Source of the DNA: CAWVSB01 sp036960375
Lineage (GTDB): Bacteria; Pseudomonadota; Gammaproteobacteria; Pseudomonadales; CAWVSB01
Assembly: GCA_036960375.1 (NCBI GenBank)
Contig: JBALVY010000002.1
Coordinates: forward strand, 310,001-374,000
Length of the DNA stretch: 64,000 bases
Direction of reading: 5' to 3'
In this document: positions 44,301 to 52,346 of the stretch, piece by piece
Numbering within the stretch: the first letter of the stretch is position 1
Layout: each line of letters opens with the position of its first letter
Translations under genes and position numbers: made by a program
Notes under the pieces: model-generated
The model's input: the letters and a program-made list of their open reading frames with translations, nothing else
What the model was told of the DNA's origin: nothing
Database searches by the model: none

Positions 44301-46782
44301 TAGTCGCAGCCAATTAGGGCAGCCTGAAATCAACTTGTTTCTGCCTCCTGGCTATGGTGGAACCCAGCGCTTGCCAAGAGTGTTGATGGATACACTGGGT
44401 CTAAAAAATGGGGAATCTGGCTTAACTCGCGCGATGTCAATGTTGCTGTCAGGGCGACAGGTTAACGGACATCAGGCATTTGAATACGGATTGCTGGATA
44501 AATTGTGCGAGGGTGCTCAGAGCGTATTGGCTGTGGCTCAGGCTGCGGCGAGGGAAGCTGCCCTGTACAATACTGGTGCTGCCGTAGATGCCTTGTATAC
44601 CCGCCAGCGAGCGGTATTACGTTGGCAGTCACCGGTGGTTTTCCCTCTAGACTGTTTGGAAAATGAAACGATAAGTCGCTGTCTTGAGGCTGCAAAATCT
44701 GTCGGTCGCGGGCCCGTGGCCTCGGCCATTGTAGAGCTGGTTAAGCACGGTTTGGAGCAGGGCTTTGATAGTGGTTTGGAGCGGGAGATTGCGACTTTTG
44801 CTGAGTTTGTCATGGACGAGCAGAGTGGGGGTAAGAAAGGCATTCAGTTATTTATGGATAAAATGTCCCCCGCGTTACCCAGCCGGCCTCGGGTATCTCC
44901 AGCAGAAAAGCAGTCGATGATCGCCGAGGGAAGACTACTACCAATCGGCTCACCCTTTATTCCGGGGATCACGCCTATACCTCCTTATCAGCTGGCGCAG
45001 GGGGTAGAGCGCGATTTGGCAAGCGGAGCATATTGTCATGGTGATCCCATTGATGCTGAGAAGGAAGTCATTGTTTCCGTGGCAGAGCCAGGGCCGAATC
45101 AGGCCTTGGTATATATATTGGCTTCGGAATTGAACTACAACGATATTTGGGCCATAACGGGTATTCCTATTTCTCTATTTGATGAGCACGATGAAGATAT
45201 TCATATCACTGGCTCGGGTGGGGTTGGTGTCGTAGTGTCTTTGGGCGAGGGCTTGCAGGCCGAGGGGCGTTTACATGTGGGAAAATTGGTTTCTGTCTAC
45301 TCGGGTGTATCTGATCTTCTCAGCCCCGCGGCAGGTGATGACCCCATGTTTACTGACTTCCATATTCAGGGCTACCAAAGCCCTGACGGCTCGCACCAAC
45401 AATTTCTATTAGCGGATGGGCCGCAGTTACTAACGCTGGCAGCAAACTTGTCGTTGGAGGCCGCAGGTAGTTACATTTTGCCCGCTGGTACGGCGTATCG
45501 GGCCTTGTTTCATAGCCTGCAATTGCGCCAGGGTGATCGCATGTTGGTCGAAGGTGCGGCGTCGGGTACGGGGGCGTGGGCTGTGGAGTTAGGTTTGGCT
45601 GTCGGTGCCCGCATTACGGGGATAGTGTCCTCAGTGCAACGCAGTCAGGCCTTGCAAGAGCAGGGGGTAGCGGCCGTTGATCGTAAGGCAGCAGGAATGG
45701 CTTCGTGCTTCACCAGAATACCCGGAGATTCAGATCAGTGGCAAAACTGGGTGTCAGCGGGGGAGTTATTTCTCGACGATATTCGTGATAAGAATCAGGG
45801 AAAATTATGTACGCATGCGCTATCCCACGCTGGAGAAACGGCATTTCCTCGTAGTTTTCAGGCCTTGGAAGAAAACGGCGTATTAACGTACTTTGGGGCC
45901 AGCTCAGGTTACTACATGACCTTTATGGGTAAGCCGGGTAGCCGTTCTGCTCGTGAAATGCTCAACAAGGCCAAGGCAACGCCGGGCCAGGCGACGGTCA
46001 TTTTTTATGGCAGTCGCAGTGGTCAACGTGATGATGATGCGTTGGCAGCGATTGAATCAGGGCGGGCCTCTTCGCTGCGTATTGTTGTCGTCACCGACAC
46101 CGATGCCGAACGCGATTTCATCATGTCTCTCGGTTTTGGAGATGCGGTTTTGGGGGCGGTAAGCCTGGCGGAAGTTAAGCGTCGAGAGCCGACTTTTGAA
46201 TGGCCAGATACCATGCCTGAACTTCCGGCGCCAGAAAGTGCTGACTTCAAGGAATGCGTTCGGTTGATGAATGAAAATACTCTCAAACCCATTGGTAAGG
46301 CCATTGGTAAGCTGCTCCGTTCTGAGGATAACCCGCGCGGTCAGCCGGATATCATTATTGAGCGTGCGCATGTGGATTCATTGTTTGCCTCAACCATGTT
46401 GGTTAAACCCCATACGGGTAAGGTTATTTATTGTGGCGATATGAGCGACAGGCGTTACAGCTTTTATGCGCCGCAAGTCTGGATGCGCCAGCGCTCTATC
46501 CTGATGCCCACGGCAAGTATTTTGGGTACGCATCTATGCAATGCGGCAGAAGTGCTGGGTCTGAATCAGATGATTGATTCTGGTGCGGTAAATGTCCCTG
46601 AGCCTTATTTGGGCCCTTGGGACGATGCTGCCCGGTTACATCAGGCTATGTGGGAAAATCGTCTTCCTGAAGTTACTCAAGGCGCGGTAAAAACGGTGAT
46701 CAATCATGCTTTACCAATGACGGGCCTAAAGACTATGGACGAGTTGTTGGCGGCCTGGAGTGAAGAGGAAAGTATGAACTGA
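41374..46782 (+). CDS. pcs: Trifunctional propionyl-CoA synthase (acyl-CoA synthetase, enoyl-CoA hydratase, enoyl-CoA reductase)
   Basis: An 1802-residue fusion of three enzymes in the order known for propionyl-CoA synthase of the 3-hydroxypropionate pathway (about 1820 residues in Chloroflexus). Residues 1-830 are an AMP-forming synthetase with YTSGSTGKPKG near 408 and the adenylation lysine near 791 (SGKYMRR). Residues 840-1100 are an enoyl-CoA hydratase with ALGGGCELALAC near 962 and GQPEI near 982, both glutamates present. Residues 1200-1700 are a zinc-free medium-chain reductase like crotonyl-CoA carboxylase/reductase, with NYNDIWAITGIP near 1253 and EGAASGTGA near 1393. The expected reaction is 3-hydroxypropionate + ATP + CoA + NADPH to propionyl-CoA. 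All three active-site regions look intact. One base separates it from the alcohol dehydrogenase gene, so they form an operon. Confidence 0.9.
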   Translation: MTNAFIPTVPTDICQNPIRDGDDWQNMRQACEQDTGSFHGEIAAQTIHWFNPALNAWLEKSDSGTWRGWDVGACAKTDLLSWTPWKQALDESDAPFYRWFVGAQTNAAFNEVDRHVLAGHGDETAFFYEGDRWDPVTNDGRGGPVQEDVLSRRELLVQSVVAAQALLDLGLTRGDCIAINMPNILAQIIWTEAAKRIGVIYTPVFGGFSDKTLSDRIENAGAKVVITADGASRNAELAGFKEIYTDPALDRYLSVSTALKILASVDCDQNTKDKIVAHVESALGQEITVSRAEVMREVGQVLGIAQLDATKIATLRAELAEALSDSPARVSAVIVVKHAGLIDLPWSEGRDVWSHDLLEVAEAKVLAAAGLHGRDGLALLGDEELVAALWRSVPPVPVAADFPLFIIYTSGSTGKPKGVVHVHGGYVAGISHTMKVSFDANPGKDVMWVIADPGWITGQSYMISAALTSRIPSIITEGAPVFPNAGRFSSIIERYNVTIFKAGVTFLKGIMSNTQNRADVERYDMSSLKVATFCAEPTSPSVQQFAMELMTPQYINSYWATEHGGIVWTHPYGNPDLTLRADAHTYPLPWVFGEIWLTEGAADDSGRYAYRGAELEEKGEVVIVRPYPYLARTIWGDAGNVCEPGWVGDLERFESTYFGRYRDGDGKPVYGYLQGDFARRYEDGSFSLHGRSDDVINVSGHRMGTEEIEGAILKDKQINPDSKVGNCIVIGAPHREKGLTPLAFILPMEGQRISRDDEKRLKALVLEEKGVVAVPSDFISLSSFPETRSGKYMRRFLKAIVLGQDLGDTSTLRNPECLVEIRNAVAKWKEGQLRAQRQTIVENTRTLRIEYAPVGIREGKNIRVATVTISNPPVNALSERVLDELETNLTHIGRRDDIGAVVIAGAGSKTFVAGADVRQLLEDIHDKNAARALPAKAHSVAKLIENMHKPVIAAIEGVALGGGCELALACHWRVGDSRSQLGQPEINLFLPPGYGGTQRLPRVLMDTLGLKNGESGLTRAMSMLLSGRQVNGHQAFEYGLLDKLCEGAQSVLAVAQAAAREAALYNTGAAVDALYTRQRAVLRWQSPVVFPLDCLENETISRCLEAAKSVGRGPVASAIVELVKHGLEQGFDSGLEREIATFAEFVMDEQSGGKKGIQLFMDKMSPALPSRPRVSPAEKQSMIAEGRLLPIGSPFIPGITPIPPYQLAQGVERDLASGAYCHGDPIDAEKEVIVSVAEPGPNQALVYILASELNYNDIWAITGIPISLFDEHDEDIHITGSGGVGVVVSLGEGLQAEGRLHVGKLVSVYSGVSDLLSPAAGDDPMFTDFHIQGYQSPDGSHQQFLLADGPQLLTLAANLSLEAAGSYILPAGTAYRALFHSLQLRQGDRMLVEGAASGTGAWAVELGLAVGARITGIVSSVQRSQALQEQGVAAVDRKAAGMASCFTRIPGDSDQWQNWVSAGELFLDDIRDKNQGKLCTHALSHAGETAFPRSFQALEENGVLTYFGASSGYYMTFMGKPGSRSAREMLNKAKATPGQATVIFYGSRSGQRDDDALAAIESGRASSLRIVVVTDTDAERDFIMSLGFGDAVLGAVSLAEVKRREPTFEWPDTMPELPAPESADFKECVRLMNENTLKPIGKAIGKLLRSEDNPRGQPDIIIERAHVDSLFASTMLVKPHTGKVIYCGDMSDRRYSFYAPQVWMRQRSILMPTASILGTHLCNAAEVLGLNQMIDSGAVNVPEPYLGPWDDAARLHQAMWENRLPEVTQGAVKTVINHALPMTGLKTMDELLAAWSEEESMN

Positions 46783-46846
46783 GTTTTGTTCCAGTCGGTG
46801 TGGGCTTTCAATAGTCGGGCACATAGGGCTTAAATAGTAAGAGTTT

Positions 46847-46866
46847 GACCGGTCTCCGGGCCGGTC
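46847..46866 (+). repeat. Hairpin downstream of the propionyl-CoA synthase gene
   Basis: GACCGG (46847-46852) and CCGGTC (46861-46866) pair around an 8-base loop, 64 bp after the stop codon. No T-run follows, so termination would be weak or factor-dependent. Confidence 0.4.
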
Positions 46867-46935
46867 CGCGAGGAAGACGAGCTCGGTCTTACGCGTTGTA
46901 ATCAAAATTTAACCGAGCATACAGGAGAAACAACC

Positions 46936-47280
46936 ATGCCCGAGATTAGTATTCAGCAGCAGTGCGCCAGCCTAACAAACTTAATCCCTTGCGATTCCTT
47001 TGGGGCGCCCGTCGGAGAACTGGCCAAGCAAACAGACAGTGGTTTCTTTTCTGAGGGAAACTTGACTGCGGGAACCTGGGAATGTGAACCGGGCACCATG
47101 GCATTGGATCTGAATATCACAGAGTTCTGTCATTTATTGCAAGGGCATTGGAAGTTGACCTCTGAGTCCGGGCAAGTGACAGAAATTAAGGCTGGCGATA
47201 GCTGGGTTTTCCCCAATGGCTGGAAGGGCACATCCGAAGTGATCGAGACTGTACGCAAGGTGTATATGATTATTTCGTAG
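46936..47280 (+). CDS. Small cupin protein (DUF861-type)
   Basis: A 114-residue single-domain cupin without signal peptide. GTWECEPGTMALDLNITEFC, then LLQGHWKLTSESG and GDSWVFPNGWKGTSEV match the DUF861 cupins related to ureidoglycine aminohydrolase. The histidine set of DMSP-lyase cupins is not present, so a DddQ/DddW role is unlikely. The C-terminal ETVRKVYMI motif is shared with the cupins at 33077 and 51878. CAGGAGAAACA is a good ribosome-binding site. Genes of this kind often accompany PuuB-like amine oxidases. The function is not known. Confidence 0.78.
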   Translation: MPEISIQQQCASLTNLIPCDSFGAPVGELAKQTDSGFFSEGNLTAGTWECEPGTMALDLNITEFCHLLQGHWKLTSESGQVTEIKAGDSWVFPNGWKGTSEVIETVRKVYMIIS

Positions 47281-47474
47281 AGAAAATAAGGCGCACTACG
47301 GTCATTGGTCGTGTGCGCTATTTGAATGGTTTCGGGGCCGGTATGCTCGTATAGCGCCGACAAACATCCCTTTCTGATCTGTTTCTCACCGCCGTTCTGC
47401 CTCATTTAAAATATTTTACTTTTTAATTCAATCACTTACACTCATTTGTCTTGTCGCTATAAAAACCCTGCCAA

Positions 47475-47484
47475 TGTGATCACA
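47475..47484. promoter_or_regulatory. Short palindrome upstream of the AraC-type regulator gene
   Basis: TGTGATCACA is a perfect 10-bp palindrome about 93 bp before the regulator start. A second dyad, GTATA-N5-TATAC, lies at 47512-47526, beside likely promoter sequence. Either could be an autoregulatory site. The first lacks the 6-bp spacer of a CRP site. The rest of the 296-bp gap shows nothing recognisable. Confidence 0.35.
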
Positions 47485-47576
47485 ATAGTATATGACTTCG
47501 GTCAATCTCTGGTATACACTCTATACAATATAACGAAAACGATATAAATCTCCGAAAACCAGGGGGCTGTATAGAT

Positions 47577-48338
47577 ATGCGTACCGCAAAGTTTGTTGAG
47601 AGCTATTTTGATGCTTGGAACCACAGCGACGCCAAGGGCGTGGCAGAGCATTTAGTTAAAAACGGCACCTACTGTGATATCCCTTCTAATGAGCGACATT
47701 CACGAGAGGCTCTGGTGGGCAACCTGGTCGATTTTTTTGAGCGCGAACATAGGCATTATCAATTGATTGGCGAGGTATTGGCTAACGATGAAACCATTGC
47801 CTTCCAGTATAAAATATCCTCTCTGGATTCCACTGCCGATGATAGGCTGGGAGCCGAGTTCATGACGGTCGATGGCGACGGTGCGCTTAATATTGCTGAT
47901 TACTATGATCCCATTCAATCGGGCTCGCTCGCTCCATCCATATCCAGAAAGCCGAATGCGCAAAAGTATGCCAAGTCTGGGCTTAGCGACAAGCAGATGG
48001 GCGAATATACCGAGCGGCTCAGAGCTCTGATGGAGCATGAAAAGGTATATTTGGAGTCTGATTTGACCATGCTCAAGTTAGCTTCTTTGGTGGATTGCTC
48101 GGTCAATCACCTGTCTCAGGTTGTTAACTCCGGTTTTGGTATGAGCTTTTTCGACTGTCTTAATAATTATAGAATTGAAGAAGCAAAGACCATGTTGGGT
48201 CACTCAAACCCGCAACAACAGGCGATATTGGATGTCTCCTTCGCTGTGGGTTTCAACTCTAATTCGGCTTTTTACGCCGCTTTTAAGAAAGCCACGGGTC
48301 AGACGCCCGCGCAGTATCGGCGATTGTCATTGGTTTAA
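47577..48338 (+). CDS. AraC family regulator with N-terminal NTF2/SnoaL-like domain
   Basis: A 253-residue protein. Residues 1-115 look like an NTF2/SnoaL-like cone fold (VESYFDAWNHSDAKGVAEHL, later YQLIGEVLANDETIAFQYKI), a small-ligand pocket domain. Residues 145-253 are an AraC double helix-turn-helix (LASLVDCSVNHLSQVVNSGF, then ILDVSFAVGFNSNSAFYAAF, GQTPAQYR). AraC proteins more often carry cupin sensors, so this combination is unusual. It probably senses a small molecule and controls nearby operons, such as the cupin/propionyl-CoA synthase genes before it or the amine oxidase genes after it (inference). A strong terminator follows. Confidence 0.8.
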   Translation: MRTAKFVESYFDAWNHSDAKGVAEHLVKNGTYCDIPSNERHSREALVGNLVDFFEREHRHYQLIGEVLANDETIAFQYKISSLDSTADDRLGAEFMTVDGDGALNIADYYDPIQSGSLAPSISRKPNAQKYAKSGLSDKQMGEYTERLRALMEHEKVYLESDLTMLKLASLVDCSVNHLSQVVNSGFGMSFFDCLNNYRIEEAKTMLGHSNPQQQAILDVSFAVGFNSNSAFYAAFKKATGQTPAQYRRLSLV

Positions 48339-48407
48339 AATCGTTTTAATAGCGACTTGCGCGGTAAATTAAGAAACTGATGTTCCCAATAAAAACTTGT
48401 ATCCGAT

Positions 48408-48437
48408 AGGGCAGGACGCATTGTGCTGCCCTTTTTT
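48408..48437 (+). terminator. Rho-independent terminator after the AraC-type gene
   Basis: AGGGCAG (48408-48414) and CTGCCCT (48426-48432) form a 7-bp stem with an 11-base loop and run into six T (48432-48437). Confidence 0.85.
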
Positions 48438-48562
48438 GGCATAACACTATCCGGCAATAGAGAGAAGTGGCGCGGCGACATGAAATAGGTCACTTCAAAA
48501 TAACATTAGGCAATTGACTTCCAGTGGCAGTCCGTTGCGGCGGATAGGATACGGGAACCGAG

Positions 48563-49840
48563 ATGATAAAACCGCAGTTACACACTGGCTCATACTATGC
48601 GGCCAGTCTTAACGATAAAACTGACTATGCTCCATTAAGAGGCGCGCAAACTGCGGATGTCTGTGTGATAGGCGCAGGCTTTACCGGTGTCTCTACTGCG
48701 CTCCATCTAGCAGAGCGCGGCTACAAAGTTCATGTGGTCGAGGCAAATAAAGTTGGTTGGGGTGCCTCTGGGCGAAACGGTGGACAGTTGATTGGCGGAA
48801 TGTCCGGGGAAGCGACTGTAGCAAAGTCATTAGGGCCGGATAGTCAGAAAATTATTTGGGATATGCACTGGGCCGGACATAAGATTGTTCGAGATAGGGT
48901 GGAGACCTACAATATCCAGTGTGATCTGAAATCGGGCTATCTCGACGTCGCAATCAAACCACGTCATTTGCGTGATATGCAGATAGAAACCGAGGCCTTG
49001 GAAAAATATAACTTCCCATTCGAGCACAAAATTTTCTCGAAACAGGAAACGCAAGAATTAATAGGAACCGAGACCTATATTGGCTCTATGTTGAATATGG
49101 GCAACGGTCATCTGCATCCCCTTAACTTGTGCGTGGGTGAAGCCAGAGCGGCGGTTTCACTCGGTGCAACAATATCGGAGCAGTCGCCAGTATTGCGTAT
49201 TGATAAGGGCGCTAAATCGACGGTAGTGACTGAGCATGGCTCGGTGACGGCTGACTTTGTTGTATTGGCGGGTAATGCGTATCATTTTATTGAACCAAAG
49301 CTACGCGGCATTATGTTTGCGGTGAATAGTTTTATTATCGCGACCGAACCACTGTCAGACGATGTGATCAATCAAATTAACCCAAAGGATCTCGCTGTTT
49401 GTGATCCCAATTATATCCTCGAATATTTTCGTCTCAGCGCGGATAAGCGTTTGTTATTTGGTGGCCGCTGTAATTATTTTGGTGACGACCGGAGTGTGAT
49501 ACAAAAACATTTGATGCCACGGTTACTGAAAATATACCCCCAGTTGGCGGGTGTAAAAATTGATTATGGTTGGGGTGGTACTATCGGTGTGCCAATCAAT
49601 CGGGTTCCGCAAATGGGGCGGATTTCACCGAACGTATTTTACTCTCAGGGCTATTCTGGTCATGGCGTAAATGTGACGCATTTAGCAGGGCAAATTATGG
49701 CTGATACGGTGGCCGGCACATTTGAACGCTTCGATATGTTTGCCAATATAAAACCCTTCACCGTGCCTGGACAGCACCTGTTTGGCAATCAGATGGTGGC
49801 GCTGGGTATGCTTTACTACAAGCTCAAGGATAAATTGTAA
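48563..49840 (+). CDS. FAD-dependent amine oxidoreductase, PuuB-like
   Basis: A 425-residue DAO-family flavoprotein similar to gamma-glutamylputrescine oxidoreductase (PuuB). N-terminal SYYAASLND is followed by the FAD motif VCVIGAGFTGVSTALHLAER at about 34-53 and GASGRNGGQLIGG, typical of PuuB. The C-terminal half has WGGTIGVPINRVPQMGRI and YSGHGVNVTHLAGQ. PuuB oxidises gamma-glutamylputrescine in polyamine breakdown. No gamma-glutamylputrescine synthetase (PuuA) is in the window, so the substrate may be another amine. It is followed 52 bp later by a spermidine-dehydrogenase-like gene, which supports polyamine-type catabolism. Confidence 0.82.
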   Translation: MIKPQLHTGSYYAASLNDKTDYAPLRGAQTADVCVIGAGFTGVSTALHLAERGYKVHVVEANKVGWGASGRNGGQLIGGMSGEATVAKSLGPDSQKIIWDMHWAGHKIVRDRVETYNIQCDLKSGYLDVAIKPRHLRDMQIETEALEKYNFPFEHKIFSKQETQELIGTETYIGSMLNMGNGHLHPLNLCVGEARAAVSLGATISEQSPVLRIDKGAKSTVVTEHGSVTADFVVLAGNAYHFIEPKLRGIMFAVNSFIIATEPLSDDVINQINPKDLAVCDPNYILEYFRLSADKRLLFGGRCNYFGDDRSVIQKHLMPRLLKIYPQLAGVKIDYGWGGTIGVPINRVPQMGRISPNVFYSQGYSGHGVNVTHLAGQIMADTVAGTFERFDMFANIKPFTVPGQHLFGNQMVALGMLYYKLKDKL

Positions 49841-49892
49841 TAGGGTGCTTACATCCCGCAAAATTGCGTAGCCTAATAACCGGAGAGTTGTG

Positions 49893-51824
49893 ATGAAAAA
49901 ATCCGATCGAGAGCTAGGCATGGATCGTCCAATAACCAGGCGCGACATACTACATGGCATGGGCGTTTTATCGGCGGCCACTCTTTTTCCACTTTCCGGT
50001 TGCTCCGAGGAGTTGAATGATGCGGGGGTGAATGCCGAGGCAACTCAACCGACTTATTATCCACCCTCCAGTACGGGGCTGCGGGGTAGCCATGCAGGCT
50101 CTTATGAAGTGGCACACCAGTTGGGTCGTGAAGGTCGTCGCGATTGGGGCCCCGTGAAGGACTTAAATGAGGAGCTGTACGATCTTGTGGTCGTTGGTGG
50201 TGGAATAAGCGGATTATCCGCTGCACATTTTTATCTTAAACAGTATCCCGACGCTCGTATTTTGATTCTCGACAATCATGATGACTTTGGTGGTCACGCC
50301 AAGCGCAACGAATTTCAAGTTGGCGATCGCACCCTGGTGGGCTATGGCGGTGCCCAGACTTTGGCGGAGCCTTCTAGTTATAGTAGCATAGTCAAAACCC
50401 TTCTCTCTGATCTAGGTGTGAAAACACACCGCTTCGACAGCGCTTATGATCAAGACTTCTATCGGCGTAATGGTCTTTCAGCGGGTATTTATTTCGATCG
50501 CGAAAGCTGGGGTGTCGATAAAACGATACGCTACGATTTTGGCTATTTTGAGGGATATATTCCCCTGGTTCCTTCCCCATTGTCGGTTGATCAGGCAGTC
50601 GAGGAAATGCCGATAAGTGATGCTGCCAAGGAGCAATTAAAGTATCTCCTGCTACTAAAAGAGGATCAGATACCGCATATAATTATCGATCAAAAATGGG
50701 ATTATCTCAGCCGCATTAGCTATCGTGATTTCCTTAATAAAGATTTGGGCATTACTGAGCCAGAGGTCTTCGCGGTATTACAGGATCTCGCACCTGAGAC
50801 TGGCGTGGGGATTGAATCGGCGACAGCGTTGAGCGCAATAGGCTATGGCGGCCTGCCGGGTTGGTTGGCGGCGGGCTTGCCAGAAGGTGAAGATGACGAA
50901 CCCTATATTCATCATTTTCCCGACGGCAATGCCTCGATAGCAAGATTGTTAGTGCGACGGATGATTCCGGCGGTGGCCTCTGGTGACACAATGGAGGATA
51001 TCGTAACGGTGAAATTCGATTATTCGAAGTTGGACCAGGCCGAATCACCGGTACGTATTCGTTTGAACAGTACTGTGACCCAAGTGATACATGACGGCGA
51101 CCCCGAAACCGCGGCGCGGGTTGCAGTGTCTTTTGTACGAGGGGAACAGGCCTATCGAGTGCATGGGAGTAAGTGCGTTTTAGCCTGTTATCACGCAATT
51201 ATTCCCTACCTATGTCCTGAATTACCTGTCTCCCAGAAGGAGGCAATGGCCTTTCAGGTTAAGACGCCTATTTTGTATACCAATGTGGTGCTGCGCAATT
51301 GGCAGGCGTGGAAAAATTTGGGCATAGGGGGGACGGTGGCGCCCAGTAGCTATCACTGTAATGCGTCTCTCGATTTTCCCGTTAGCATGGGAGCTTATGA
51401 GTCTTCTGCCAATCCTGATGAGCCCGTCATTGTGCATATGGAGCGCTTTCCTCATCGTTCTAACGAAGGACTGACGAAGCAAGAGCAGTTCAAATTGGGT
51501 CGCCACGAGTTAATGTCGACGTCCTTTGAGACGATTGAGCGAGAAGTGCGGAGTCAACTAAGCGGGACGCTCAAGGGCGGGGGGTTTGATCCGGTAAATG
51601 ATATTTTGGCTATCACTGTTAATCGTTGGGCCCATGGCTACTCATATTACTACAGCCCTTTATATGACACGGTATATGAGGACCCTGAGGACGAGCGTTA
51701 CCAGCATATGATTGCCCGTAAACCCTTCGGACGTATAGTTATTGCCAATTCTGACGCCGCCGCTTCTGCGATGCTGGAGGCAGCCGTAGAGCAGGCTCAT
51801 CGAGCGGTAGAGGAATTGGGTTAA
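49893..51824 (+). CDS. Spermidine-dehydrogenase-like FAD oxidoreductase, predicted Tat lipoprotein
   Basis: From the ATG at 49893 (GGAG seven bases upstream) it has 643 residues. The N-terminus has a twin-arginine motif PITRRDIL, a hydrophobic stretch and a lipobox LSGC with C37, so the folded flavoprotein is probably exported by Tat and anchored as a lipoprotein. The FAD motif VVVGGGISGLSAAHFYL lies near 100-117, followed by NHDDFGGHAKRNEF as in SpdH-type spermidine dehydrogenases, which cleave spermidine with an artificial or respiratory acceptor. Lengths agree with SpdH. A cupin gene follows 53 bp later. Substrate assignment to spermidine is by family only. Confidence 0.78.
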   Translation: MKKSDRELGMDRPITRRDILHGMGVLSAATLFPLSGCSEELNDAGVNAEATQPTYYPPSSTGLRGSHAGSYEVAHQLGREGRRDWGPVKDLNEELYDLVVVGGGISGLSAAHFYLKQYPDARILILDNHDDFGGHAKRNEFQVGDRTLVGYGGAQTLAEPSSYSSIVKTLLSDLGVKTHRFDSAYDQDFYRRNGLSAGIYFDRESWGVDKTIRYDFGYFEGYIPLVPSPLSVDQAVEEMPISDAAKEQLKYLLLLKEDQIPHIIIDQKWDYLSRISYRDFLNKDLGITEPEVFAVLQDLAPETGVGIESATALSAIGYGGLPGWLAAGLPEGEDDEPYIHHFPDGNASIARLLVRRMIPAVASGDTMEDIVTVKFDYSKLDQAESPVRIRLNSTVTQVIHDGDPETAARVAVSFVRGEQAYRVHGSKCVLACYHAIIPYLCPELPVSQKEAMAFQVKTPILYTNVVLRNWQAWKNLGIGGTVAPSSYHCNASLDFPVSMGAYESSANPDEPVIVHMERFPHRSNEGLTKQEQFKLGRHELMSTSFETIEREVRSQLSGTLKGGGFDPVNDILAITVNRWAHGYSYYYSPLYDTVYEDPEDERYQHMIARKPFGRIVIANSDAAASAMLEAAVEQAHRAVEELG

Positions 51825-51877
51825 CAGATTGTCTGATTTTTAGTACTACTCACAATAAGTAATAAGGAGAACAGATT

Positions 51878-52246
51878 ATGTCGATTACACAGTTGAAGCA
51901 ATGCAATGAGATCCCCACACCTCAGTTAGATGATTGGGGGCCAGTACCAAAGCCTCTTGGGGAGCCGGTTTCGCAGCTATCAGGCGTGATTATCAGTGAA
52001 AATAAGGACGGCTCCGAAGCGGGTATATGGGAATGTACGCCGGGTATTTGGACGCGTTTGGTTATGGATGCAGAGATCAGTACCTTCCTAAAGGGGAAGG
52101 CGATATTTCATCCGGCCCAAGGCGAGCCCATTCACATTGACGCGGGAGATACTGTGTATTTCGATGCTAACAGTGAAGGTACTTGGGAGGTCATTGAGAC
52201 TGTACGTAAGGCGTATTTGACCTACAAAAATGACGACACCGATTAA
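51878..52246 (+). CDS. Small cupin protein (DUF861-type)
   Basis: A 122-residue single-domain cupin. GIWECTPGIWTRLVMDAEIS, then KGKAIFHPAQGEPIHIDAGD and TWEVIETVRKAYLTY match the DUF861 group and resemble the cupin at 46936, including the ETVRK ending. No signal peptide. AAGGAGAA gives a strong ribosome-binding site. It ends the amine oxidase operon and converges with a beta-barrel gene. The function is unknown. Recurrence of this cupin next to three different oxidase groups suggests a common accessory role. Confidence 0.76.
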   Translation: MSITQLKQCNEIPTPQLDDWGPVPKPLGEPVSQLSGVIISENKDGSEAGIWECTPGIWTRLVMDAEISTFLKGKAIFHPAQGEPIHIDAGDTVYFDANSEGTWEVIETVRKAYLTYKNDDTD

Positions 52247-52346
52247 CGTCGAGGTCTTTTCGGGCGTTCTGTCTGGCCGCATCAGTCGGTTTGAATAATC
52301 CTTAGCGTTTCTCGATGCAGTCGCCCGAATGTAGTGGTTTAGATGT

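Noticed and set aside
46936..47280. Small cupin as a DMSP lyase (DddQ, DddW or DddK) near the propionyl-CoA synthase
   Set aside because: The histidine and glutamate metal set of the lyase motifs is not visible. The pattern is that of DUF861 cupins.
47475..47484. CRP binding site upstream of the AraC-type gene
   Set aside because: TGTGATCACA has the right arms but no 6-bp spacer, so it does not fit the CRP site geometry.
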